Source: Leptospira borgpetersenii serovar Javanica (lineage in GTDB: Bacteria; Spirochaetota; Leptospiria; Leptospirales; Leptospiraceae). Taken from it: DNA of 40,000 nucleotides. The notes beneath the pieces are model-generated. The model made no database searches, had not been told where the DNA came from, and was given only the letters and a program-made list of their open reading frames with translations. Of the stretch, positions 1 through 40,000 are shown piece by piece; position 1 is the stretch's first letter; each line of letters opens with the position of its first letter. The stretch is taken from assembly GCF_003046425.1 (NCBI RefSeq), contig NZ_QAJG01000001.1, forward strand, positions 115,001 to 155,000. Reading direction: 5' to 3'. A program made the position numbers and the translations under genes.

Positions 1-2
1 AA

Positions 3-383
3 GCCGATAAACAAGGAAACGTAGAACATTCGGGTCTCCATCCGAGTTTCGTGATCTATAAAAAAAGAACCGGAGAAAACCGAATTGTGGAAACCGACGG
101 AAAATTCATATCCACCACTATGAACGCGTGTTTGAAAAACGTACAAAGCAAAAACTGTTTTCATCTGGAATCCGGAGACATCGTATTTTGCTTTACAGAC
201 GGGCTCTACGAGCAGAAAAATAACGGAAACCTGTATTTCGGAGAAAGTCTGTTTCGTTTTTTGGAAGGGGTTCCCAAAAATCATCTCGGAAAAATCGCTG
301 ATGATCTTTTTACCGAAATTTTAAAACATACGAACGGAAGAATTCAAGATGATATGACCATCCTAATGATTCGCAAGAAGTGA
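3..383 (+). CDS. SpoIIE/RsbU-type PP2C serine phosphatase, C-terminal fragment
   Basis: This is the 3' end of a gene entering from the left edge; the frame is open from base 3, so no start is visible. The fragment reads through a phosphatase-like segment with EHSGLHPSFVIYKK, matching the AGHxPxxxY strand of SpoIIE/RsbU phosphatases, followed by GDIVFCFTDGLYEQKN, the family's 'Gd.l.lyTDGv.E..n' metal-binding motif, and ends in a conserved DDMTILMIRKK, the terminal 'DD.Tl..lr'. Such enzymes dephosphorylate STAS-domain anti-sigma antagonists in partner-switching pathways, and a STAS protein lies 4.3 kb downstream at 4680. The N-terminal sensor part lies outside the window, so its input is unknown. 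A small gene begins 2 bases after the stop, suggesting co-transcription. Confidence 0.85.
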   Translation, partial: ADKQGNVEHSGLHPSFVIYKKRTGENRIVETDGKFISTTMNACLKNVQSKNCFHLESGDIVFCFTDGLYEQKNNGNLYFGESLFRFLEGVPKNHLGKIADDLFTEILKHTNGRIQDDMTILMIRKK

Positions 384-385
384 TA

Positions 386-679
<294 letters not shown>

Positions 680-716
680 AAATCTTTAAATCGATGACAA
701 ACCCTCGGCGAACTAC

Positions 717-3512
<2,796 letters not shown>

Positions 3513-3535
3513 GAATCCGAATCTCAATATTAGAG

Positions 3536-4504
<969 letters not shown>

Positions 4505-4512
4505 AATTCCGA

Positions 4513-4589
<77 letters not shown>

Positions 4590-4624
4590 ATGAAAAATTT
4601 CTTATGAGACTAGGAAAAATTTTG

Positions 4625-4652
4625 TTTACCGAGTACATCGATCGAATAGGAT
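4625..4652 (+). promoter_or_regulatory. possible sigma70-type promoter for the STAS gene
   Basis: TTTACC and TAGGAT are separated by 16 bases in the 187-base divergent spacer, with the -10-like box ending 27 bases before the GTG at 4680. The match to consensus is modest and nothing independent supports it. Confidence 0.25.
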
Positions 4653-4679
4653 TTATAACAGATTCTGGGTAATACAAAC

Positions 4680-4994
<315 letters not shown>

Positions 4995-5003
4995 GGTAGT
5001 TTT

Positions 5004-5813
<810 letters not shown>

Positions 5814-5869
5814 ATAGTTTGCTCTCTTGACCACAGGATTTAGAATCTGTAACCAAGGCGATTCTTTTT

Positions 5870-7252
<1,383 letters not shown>

Positions 7253-7270
7253 TGGGAAAATTTAGAATTT

Positions 7271-8184
<914 letters not shown>

Positions 8185-8188
<4 letters not shown>

Positions 8189-8958
8189 ATTTAATCGAAA
8201 AATACAACGCATTCAAGACCATCATCATCAAGGAAACGATTCGAATTCTACGCATTTGGATTCAAACAATCATTCCTCCGGGAATCACAATCACACTTTA
8301 TTTTATCATTTTTGGAAAATTGATCGGTTCTCAAATCGGGAGTATTGGAAATCACACCTATATCCAATTTATTGTTCCGGGTCTTGTAATGATGTCCGTA
8401 ATTATCAATTCGTATAACAACGCGGTTTCTTCCTTTTTCGGGGCAAAATTTCAAAAGAACATAGAAGAGATTTTGGTTTCACCCACTCCCCCTTCTTTGA
8501 TCGTACTTGGTTTTACAATCGGCGGGGTAATTCGAGGAATGTCAGTCGGAATTCTCGTGATTGCGATTTCACTTTTTTTCACAGAATTGGAAGTATATCA
8601 TTTTACTATGTTAATCGCTACCGTGTTTTTAAGTTCTCTTTTGTTTTCCCTTGGAGGATTGTTAAACGCACTTTATGCAAAAAAGTTCGACGATGTAACG
8701 ATTATCCCAACTTTCATTTTAACTCCTTTGACGTATTTAGGGGGAGTTTTCTATTCGATCCAAATGCTTCCTCCATTTTGGCAGAACGTTTCCAAATTGA
8801 ATCCGATTTTGTATATGGTGAATGCGTTTCGTTACGGATTTTTAGGTGTGAGCGATATTGAACCGTGGTTCGCTCTTTCTATGATTGGAGCAGCAACCTT
8901 ATCGTTGTATGTTCTTTCCGTGCACTTATTGAAAAAAGGGATCGGAATCCGAAATTAA
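8185..8958 (+). CDS. ABC-2 type transporter permease
   Basis: A 257-residue integral membrane protein with about six hydrophobic helices, starting after a short amphipathic N-terminus (IIIKETIRILRIW). The ABC-2 signature region is present: FQKNIEEILVSPTPPSLIVLGF, then TFILTPLTYLGGVFYSIQMLPPFWQNVSKLNPILYMVNAFRYG, shown here only as a family pattern. It pairs with the ATPase gene it overlaps by 4 bases and would form the membrane channel of an exporter. The substrate is unknown. Confidence 0.9.
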
Positions 8959-8972
8959 CCTATCTCCAGTTT

Positions 8973-9242
8973 ATGAGCGTCTCCGAAGAAATCCGTTCCC
9001 TTTTAAATTCTTCCTTGAATCCTTACAGATTGGAAGTAGAAGATTTGAGTGCGGAACACGCAGGCCATACCGGAAATCCGGAAAACAAACCGGAAGGAAC
9101 TCATATAAAAATCATATTGGTCTCTTCGAAATTTTCGGGAAAATCAAAAGTAGAACAACATAGAATGGTATATTCCGTTCTCAAACCATGGATCGATCGG
9201 GGTTTACACGCGATTATTCTCGAAACAAAGGAACGAGACTAA
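8973..9242 (+). CDS. bolA: BolA family protein
   Basis: An 89-residue cytoplasmic protein with the BolA core: LEVEDLSAEHAGHTG with the histidine-bearing loop, EGTHIKIILVSSKF strand, and FSGKSKVEQHRMVYSVL with the invariant FxGKSxxxxHRxVY motif. BolA proteins bind CGFS monothiol glutaredoxins through a shared [2Fe-2S] cluster; a CGFS glutaredoxin and a second BolA-family gene follow at once. The ATG at 8973 is chosen because homology begins there; an in-frame start further upstream would overlap the permease gene. The ribosome binding site is weak and translation may be coupled to the permease, whose stop lies 14 bases upstream. Confidence 0.88.
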   Translation: MSVSEEIRSLLNSSLNPYRLEVEDLSAEHAGHTGNPENKPEGTHIKIILVSSKFSGKSKVEQHRMVYSVLKPWIDRGLHAIILETKERD

Positions 9243-9306
9243 ATTCCGGATTGTAACAAAAAAGGGGTACAAAATCCTAAAACTAAAATCCGCTGAAAAA
9301 AAGGTC

Positions 9307-9321
9307 ACTTAAAATTTAAGT
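9307..9321. promoter_or_regulatory. perfect inverted repeat upstream of the BolA/glutaredoxin genes
   Basis: ACTTAAA-A-TTTAAGT is a perfect 7-base inverted repeat with one central base, ending 14 bases before the ATG at 9336. It sits in the only sizeable gap (93 bases) of this plus-strand run. It could be an operator or just AT-rich chance; no known regulator box is recognised. Confidence 0.3.
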
Positions 9322-9335
9322 CTAAAGAAAGAGCG

Positions 9336-9876
<541 letters not shown>

Positions 9877-9880
<4 letters not shown>

Positions 9881-10121
9881 TGAAGTTGTATCAGTTTCAA
9901 TCCTGCCCTTACTGCTCCTATGTAAGGGACGAGTTTCAAAATATGGGACTCGTCCCAGGAAAGGACTACGAACTCGTGGAAGCCAGCCGGGGAACACCCG
10001 GCAGAGAAGAAGTAGTGAAACTCGGTGGACGTAGTCAAGTTCCATTTCTGGTCGATGATGATATTAAGATGTACGAATCGAGAGAAATCGTAAATTACAC
10101 AAAACTAAAGAAGAAAATTTC

Positions 10122-10125
<4 letters not shown>
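9877..10125 (+). CDS. dithiol glutaredoxin / GST N-terminal-like thioredoxin fold
   Basis: An 82-residue thioredoxin-fold protein with the active-site SCPYCSYV motif (C10 and C13) right after the first strand. The cis-proline motif is SQVPFLVDD, and YESREIVNY matches the glutathione-binding 'm.eS..I..yl' of glutaredoxins and GST N-terminal domains. It most resembles single-domain relatives of Grx2/GrxB and would reduce protein or glutathione-mixed disulfides using glutathione. It begins inside the grxD stop (ATGA) and its own stop overlaps by 4 bases the end of the convergent ATP-grasp gene, leaving no room for a conventional terminator. Confidence 0.88.
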
Positions 10126-14433
<4,308 letters not shown>

Positions 14434-14453
14434 TGGATCCTGGTATTTGAGTT

Positions 14454-18219
<3,766 letters not shown>

Positions 18220-18252
18220 GTTAATTCTTGGACGATCTTGACCGCTATTTTG

Positions 18253-19166
<914 letters not shown>

Positions 19167-19793
19167 ATGTCTCATCAAGAACAAACAACCGAATCCTTAA
19201 TCCGAAAAATGGCCAAAGAACCTCCGATTCGAAAAAATAGTTGGAATTGGTTCGTGATTTTAGGTGCGGTGACTCTCACATCGCTTTACCTTCTTCATTT
19301 ACACCCGATTTCGAGCCGTTTCATTCATTTACCAACTTTATTGCCTGATTTTTTTTGGATTTCTCTCATCACTCTTTATTCGTTTTGGACCTTATCCCAA
19401 TTGCGTTTTCCGGAAGAATCCTTTACCCAAACCGCACGTTTTCCACTACCTCTCGCATTTCTTTGGATCTTTTATTCGATATGTATGTTCGTCTGGGATT
19501 TGATCGGAGACAACAAAATCGATATTCATATCGGGAGATGTTGGATCATCCTTTCTCTTTCCAGCATTCTTTTAGCGGGAAGTGGGATTCTGATCCTAAA
19601 AAACGGAAAACCAGGAAATCCCGTTTTAGCGGCTGCGGTTCTTTCCGTTTCTAACTTAGCTTTTGCAAACTTCTGTTTGAAGTTCGTTTGTTCGGATCAA
19701 TCTTCGTTCCATATTCTCGTTTCGCACGTTTCTACCAGTTTGCTCCTTTTTTTATTCGGTTTTTTCGTATTTAAGAACATTTTAAAATGGTAG
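19167..19793 (+). CDS. NrsF-like (DUF1109) membrane anti-sigma factor
   Basis: A 208-residue protein with a short polar N-terminus (residues 1-25) followed by six hydrophobic segments (about 27-46, 57-78, 93-112, 125-145, 151-172, 184-204). The family ending is recognisable: a GRCW helix start, a glycine/proline/alanine-rich NGKPGNPVLAAAVLS, FVCSDQSSFHILVSH, and a terminal ILKW. C125 and C175 lie 50 residues apart, matching the two conserved, metal/redox-relevant cysteines of NrsF in Caulobacter. The N-terminus should bind the sigma factor at the inner membrane. The ATG at 19167 has AAAGAG about 9 bases upstream. It is divergent from its presumed sigma partner rather than co-directional, as is more usual. 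Confidence 0.75.
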   Translation: MSHQEQTTESLIRKMAKEPPIRKNSWNWFVILGAVTLTSLYLLHLHPISSRFIHLPTLLPDFFWISLITLYSFWTLSQLRFPEESFTQTARFPLPLAFLWIFYSICMFVWDLIGDNKIDIHIGRCWIILSLSSILLAGSGILILKNGKPGNPVLAAAVLSVSNLAFANFCLKFVCSDQSSFHILVSHVSTSLLLFLFGFFVFKNILKW

Positions 19794-19869
19794 CCGAGTT
19801 CCGACAAAATCTCCCGTGAAAGGGGCAGCCCCGGATTGGGTGGTGTGGCGGGTTCGTAGGGAAACTCGG
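19794..19869. repeat. intergenic element bounded by an imperfect inverted repeat
   Basis: CCGAGTTCC at 19794 is matched by GGGAAACTCGG ending at 19869, bracketing a GC-rich interior unlike the flanking AT-rich DNA. It begins 1 base after the anti-sigma stop and is followed by a short T-rich stretch (GAAATTTTTCTCT), so it may also terminate that transcript. It resembles a small dispersed element, but copies elsewhere cannot be checked here. Confidence 0.4.
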
Positions 19870-19968
19870 GAAATTTTTCTCTATCAGAAAATTCTATTTT
19901 TTTAAAGTAAAACGTAAACTTCCTGTCAGAACTTTTCCTTTTTTGATTGAGAAGGAGTTACTCCAAAG

Positions 19969-20020
19969 TCTCTATGGATCGCGACAAGGTTGGTTTCAAC
20001 TAACGTTGAAAGCCGCTCAC
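19969..20020. repeat. 52-base direct repeat, copy 1
   Basis: This copy starts TCTCTATGGATCGCGACAAG and ends with AGCCGCTCAC; it is identical base for base to 20084-20135, which lies 115 bases further on. It contains the inverted repeat TTTCAAC-TAAC-GTTGAAA. A degenerate relative of its left end (TCGCTCTCTAGGGATCGC) lies at about 20032. Confidence 0.9.
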
Positions 20021-20061
20021 TAAACTCAACCTCGCTCTCTAGGGATCGCTTGGTAATGCTT

Positions 20062-20099
20062 CGCTGTTCGCTGGCAATTTCGCTCTCTATGGATCGCGA
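20062..20099. repeat. 38-base direct repeat, copy 1
   Basis: CGCTGTTCGCTGGCAATTTC followed by GCTCTCTATGGATCGCGA is identical to 20143-20180. It overlaps the left end of the second 52-base repeat, so the two repeat families share the TCTCTATGGATCGCGA core. Confidence 0.88.
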
Positions 20100-20135
20100 C
20101 AAGGTTGGTTTCAACTAACGTTGAAAGCCGCTCAC
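20084..20135. repeat. 52-base direct repeat, copy 2
   Basis: Identical to 19969-20020, including the TTTCAAC-TAAC-GTTGAAA hairpin. The perfect identity in non-coding DNA implies recent duplication or conversion. Confidence 0.9.
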
Positions 20136-20142
20136 AACGCTC

Positions 20143-20167
20143 CGCTGTTCGCTGGCAATTTCGCTCT

Positions 20168-20180
<13 letters not shown>
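20143..20180. repeat. 38-base direct repeat, copy 2, reaching into the helicase gene
   Basis: Identical to 20062-20099. Its right end covers the stop codon and the last four codons of the helicase gene on the minus strand (F-R-D-P-stop), so the repeat defines that protein's C-terminus. Confidence 0.88.
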
Positions 20181-23079
<2,899 letters not shown>

Positions 23080-23094
23080 AAATTTTCGGCAGAA

Positions 23095-23715
<621 letters not shown>

Positions 23716-23737
23716 AATATTCTAATTTACCTCTTGA

Positions 23738-25135
<1,398 letters not shown>

Positions 25136-25151
25136 TGGATTCTAGTACTCC

Positions 25152-25170
25152 CCGAAAGAAATTCTTTCGG
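25152..25170 (-). promoter_or_regulatory. perfect hairpin next to the leuC ribosome binding site
   Basis: Nine bases pair perfectly around one central base (CCGAAAGAA-T-TTCTTTCGG in the mRNA sense). The 3' arm is directly followed by GGAG, the likely leuC Shine-Dalgarno. It could modulate initiation or be an operator; no leader peptide or T-box is seen. Confidence 0.4.
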
Positions 25171-25196
25171 AATTTGTGGATTGGATTTGTTTCTCG

Positions 25197-25240
25197 AAAA
25201 GAGAAAAGATATCCGCCTGAATTTCCATCGTCAGGATATC
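25197..25240 (-). terminator. rho-independent terminator of the FHA-protein operon
   Basis: Read on the minus strand, GATATCCTGA pairs with TCAG(GCG)GATATC across a 10-base loop, followed by TTTTCTCTTTT. It lies 65 bases past the FHA-protein stop and upstream of leuC, separating the two minus-strand units. Confidence 0.5.
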
Positions 25241-25304
25241 GGGTCTTTTCGTCCACCCGGATCTATTCTAAGGGATCGGGAATGAATTGGGAAGATTGAA
25301 AATC

Positions 25305-26747
<1,443 letters not shown>

Positions 26748-26763
26748 TCGCACCCGACTATCT

Positions 26764-27535
<772 letters not shown>

Positions 27536-27545
27536 GAAAAAGCGA

Positions 27546-28133
<588 letters not shown>

Positions 28134-28134
28134 C

Positions 28135-29767
<1,633 letters not shown>

Positions 29768-29773
29768 TGATTC

Positions 29774-29805
<32 letters not shown>

Positions 29806-29808
29806 GTT

Positions 29809-29845
<37 letters not shown>

Positions 29846-29860
29846 TAGGAGAAGAATCAA

Positions 29861-32194
<2,334 letters not shown>

Positions 32195-32211
32195 AACGTC
32201 AAAGAATCAAT

Positions 32212-32298
<87 letters not shown>

Positions 32299-32433
32299 TT
32301 TTAGATGCCAGCGAATAGAAATTTAGCGATTAGTTCCTTTTTAGGACAAAAAAATCAGACTTAAGTAGAAGTACGATTTTTCCATTCTGCAGGTCACCTA
32401 ACCATCAGCTTCTAAAACCTATCCACGAATATA

Positions 32434-32511
<78 letters not shown>

Positions 32512-32512
32512 A

Positions 32513-32553
<41 letters not shown>

Positions 32554-32634
32554 TTTACAACGCACCTTGGAACTTAGTTTTACTTTATCAAATAGATCGG
32601 TTGCAGGTTTGTGTCCCGATCGGGGCAAATTCTT

Positions 32635-33075
<441 letters not shown>

Positions 33076-33127
33076 AGATCCATTCTAAAACCTCCACCTT
33101 ACGTCTGAAATGCGGGATACTCAATCC

Positions 33128-33146
33128 GACTTTTTAGAAAAAAGTC
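33128..33146. terminator. perfect AT-rich hairpin between convergent DUF4505 and guaA genes
   Basis: GACTTTTT-AGA-AAAAAGTC is an 8-base perfect stem with a 3-base loop midway in the 145-base convergent gap. It lacks a following T-run outside the stem, so it is at best a weak bidirectional terminator. Confidence 0.35.
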
Positions 33147-33220
33147 TGAATTATCGATTATGGTAACCAAAATCTATACGTAAAATCACCATACAATCAA
33201 ATTGGAATATTCTAATTTGA

Positions 33221-35032
<1,812 letters not shown>

Positions 35033-35115
35033 TCCACCCCTCTTTGGGACTTTGATACGAATTCAATTCGGGAAAAAGAATTTTCGAGGAGAAAAGATCG
35101 AAAAATCTGGTCATC

Positions 35116-35517
<402 letters not shown>

Positions 35518-35523
35518 TCCGAC

Positions 35524-35790
35524 ATGGACTCTATTACATTTTTAGGTTATATCGCATCTTTACTGACGACTGTCTCTTTTTTACCCCAACTGATCCGTAT
35601 CGCTATGGATGGAAATACAAAAGACATTTCCAGAAACATGTACATCGTGTTGGTTACGGGTGTGGCTCTTTGGTTTATCTATGGATGCCTAAAACAGGAT
35701 CTACCGATCATTCTCGCAAACGCAGTCACGTTCATTTTTACTTTGAGCATTCTTTATTTTAAGTTGAAGAACGACGCGAAAGGTGAATGA
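35524..35790 (+). CDS. SemiSWEET sugar transporter
   Basis: An 88-residue three-helix membrane protein (helices about 5-25, 38-58 and 62-82) with the PQ-loop motif SFLPQLIRI in the first helix, TKDISRNMYIV at the start of the second and ILANAVTFIFTLSILYFKL as the third, with its sugar-binding asparagine. SemiSWEETs work as dimers to move small sugars across the inner membrane, and a Leptospira homologue is structurally known. It lies 6 bases after queF, but no functional link is evident. Confidence 0.93.
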   Translation: MDSITFLGYIASLLTTVSFLPQLIRIAMDGNTKDISRNMYIVLVTGVALWFIYGCLKQDLPIILANAVTFIFTLSILYFKLKNDAKGE

Positions 35791-35880
35791 GGTTTAGCAT
35801 TTCGTATATTCTTTATTAGAGTTACCCAAAAATTAATTCTCCATCCGTTTTTGTTTCATGAAAGTGGTCGATTGAAGTAG

Positions 35881-36045
35881 TTTTGTAAAACTAAACTATG
35901 GAATTTTTCAATAACTCTATCGTATTCTTGGAAAAAAAGTTGTAAATGGATTGAATTCGATTACCCCAACTTCGGACAGAAAGATATAAAAATAAAATTA
36001 GAATCGAGTGCAGAAAAAGCCGCACTTGAATTTAGAAAATTATAA
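35881..36045 (+). pseudogene. possible gene remnant: start-less 54-codon open frame
   Basis: After a TAG at 35878 the frame stays open for 54 codons, reading in part WIEFDYPNFGQKDIK and ESSAEKAALEFRKL before TAA. It has no ATG, GTG or TTG near its left end. Its codon use and amphipathic C-terminus look protein-like, so it may be the tail of a decayed gene. Chance is also possible in AT-rich DNA. No family is recognised. Confidence 0.2.
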
Positions 36046-36125
36046 ACAGATTATACAACTTAGGAAATTATCCCCTTTTTCAGAGAGGATACGTTAAAGA
36101 CGAGTTAAGAAGTTGTGCGGGAACC

Positions 36126-36157
36126 CCCGATTTCGCTTAACAAATAACGAAATCGGG
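36126..36157. terminator. hairpin downstream of the FecR-domain gene
   Basis: CCCGATTTCG and CGAAATCGGG form a perfect 10-base stem around a 12-base loop, 32 bases past the FecR-domain stop on the minus strand. A T-run precedes rather than follows it in that direction, so it may terminate poorly or protect the 3' end. Confidence 0.4.
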
Positions 36158-36188
36158 TTAAAAAAGAAGAGCCTGTCGATTATCTTCT

Positions 36189-37118
<930 letters not shown>

Positions 37119-37289
37119 TCTAGTCTCCCATTTAAATTCTTTCCGGGCAAAATAGCACAAAATTTATTTCAAGTCCACAGTTTTCTCTATTTTTGCCTCC
37201 ACCTAAGTTGTTTCTGCTCTGTTCCAAACCGGTCTTGGGTAAGATCTTTGTCGTGCAAGAACCCTAGAAAAGGACTTGCTGTCTAACAA

Positions 37290-37325
<36 letters not shown>

Positions 37326-37360
37326 CGACCGGGAGAACCGACCCAGGAGAATCGAAGCCT

Positions 37361-37582
<222 letters not shown>

Positions 37583-37667
37583 TTTTCTAAACATAAACTC
37601 GAGCGTTACGGTTTTTTAAACAGAACATAACGCGTTCCACAGTTCGTGTTGTAGACAATCTTCACCG

Positions 37668-37693
37668 AAGGCGGTTTTTGAGCCGCCTTTTTT
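37668..37693 (+). terminator. rho-independent terminator of the ferredoxin gene
   Basis: AAGGCGG and CCGCCTT pair around an 8-base loop and are followed by TTTT, 86 bases past the ferredoxin stop. This is the cleanest terminator in the window. Confidence 0.8.
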
Positions 37694-37859
37694 ATTGGAA
37701 TTCGTCTCTAAATTTTTTTACCTGCATTCGAAAGATCATTATACAAAAGAAACTGTCATCAGTTCTCTGAATGTAGGAACTCACACGTTTTTTTAGAAAC
37801 TTGCCGGATCGTTTAGGGATATTTTTCTCCAGGTTTTAAGAAGAGCCTAAATTCAAATT

Positions 37860-39862
<2,003 letters not shown>

Positions 39863-39919
39863 TCTAATTTATTTTCGGCAAATTCCCTCAAAACCAACAA
39901 AAAAATAAGGGCTTTTAGA

Positions 39920-40000
39920 TCAACGCGGAACCTTGGCATCCTCTATGATCATCTCTGCGATTCGGACGAGTCGTTTGAGAATAACCTCTATTTTATCGTA
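39920..40000 (-). CDS. C-terminal end of an unidentified protein, cut by the window edge
   Basis: On the minus strand the frame is open from the right edge and ends YDKIEVILKRLVRIAEMIIE-DAKVPR followed by TGA at 39920. The 26 visible residues form an amphipathic basic helix. The product cannot be named. It lies 57 bases upstream of the secreted-protein gene and is probably in the same transcript as fliM. Confidence 0.55.
   Translation of the reverse strand, partial: YDKIEVILKRLVRIAEMIIEDAKVPR

Larger units (their letters stand above)
35791..36188. other. 398-base intergenic stretch, no convincing gene
   Basis: This AT-rich region separates SemiSWEET from the convergent FecR-domain gene. It has an open frame without a start (35881-36045) and a hairpin at 36126-36157. 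No RNA gene or insertion sequence end is visible. Confidence 0.5.

Noticed and set aside
25136..25304. T-box or leucine attenuator before leuC
   Set aside because: There is no leader peptide with leucine codons and no T-box sequence; only two simple hairpins are present.
35033..35115. preQ1 riboswitch before queF
   Set aside because: The short leader lacks the preQ1-I pseudoknot pattern; only a small CGAATT-C-AATTCG inverted repeat is seen.

Overview
The window looks like chromosomal sequence from a pathogenic-clade spirochaete of the genus Leptospira. This is inferred from the gene families and order (citramalate-compatible LeuCD, SemiSWEET, FecR-domain lipoprotein, FliM, spirochaete-style lipoboxes), an AT-rich base composition that reads as roughly 40% GC (an estimate by eye), many TTG/GTG starts, and scattered isolated tRNA genes. 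Nearly all space is coding. I see no prophage, insertion sequence, CRISPR array or rRNA.

Positions 1-5.8 kb hold the end of a SpoIIE-type phosphatase, an unknown small protein, a divergent FliG-C-like protein, glycerol kinase and an MBL hydrolase on the minus strand, then a STAS anti-sigma antagonist and a glyoxalase II-like hydrolase that appears to use a CTG start. Positions 5.9-10.1 kb (plus strand) hold a dihydrolipoamide-dehydrogenase-like flavoprotein, an ABC-2 exporter, two BolA-family proteins, a CGFS monothiol glutaredoxin and a CPYC glutaredoxin.

Positions 18.8 down to 10.1 kb (minus strand) form one tightly packed run: ECF sigma factor, FemAB/DUF482-like transferase, clpS, clpA, lipoprotein gamma-glutamyltransferase, gshA, and a stand-alone ATP-grasp protein equivalent to the second half of GshF. 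It converges on the glutaredoxin operon and is flanked by a divergently transcribed NrsF (DUF1109)-like membrane anti-sigma factor. Together with the glyoxalase II-like gene, this 18 kb contains most of a glutathione economy (synthesis, turnover, use) next to N-degron proteolysis, possibly under one thiol- or metal-responsive sigma factor. That is the most interesting system in the window.

Positions 19.8-20.2 kb are an intergenic patch of perfect direct repeats that also supplies the last codons of a UPF1-like helicase. Positions 25.1-20.2 kb (minus) carry leuC-leuD, a PLP lyase with an aberrant substrate loop, and the helicase. Positions 29.8-25.3 kb (minus) carry an envelope-related run: glycosyltransferase, unknown protein, GmhA, ABC ATPase and a VWA/FHA membrane protein. 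Positions 29.9-32.2 kb encode an O-antigen-ligase-like protein, followed by tRNA-Leu and tRNA-Cys. The remainder holds a DUF4505 protein, GMP synthase, QueF, SemiSWEET, a FecR-domain lipoprotein, a ferredoxin, FliM, a secreted unknown protein and the tail of one more gene.
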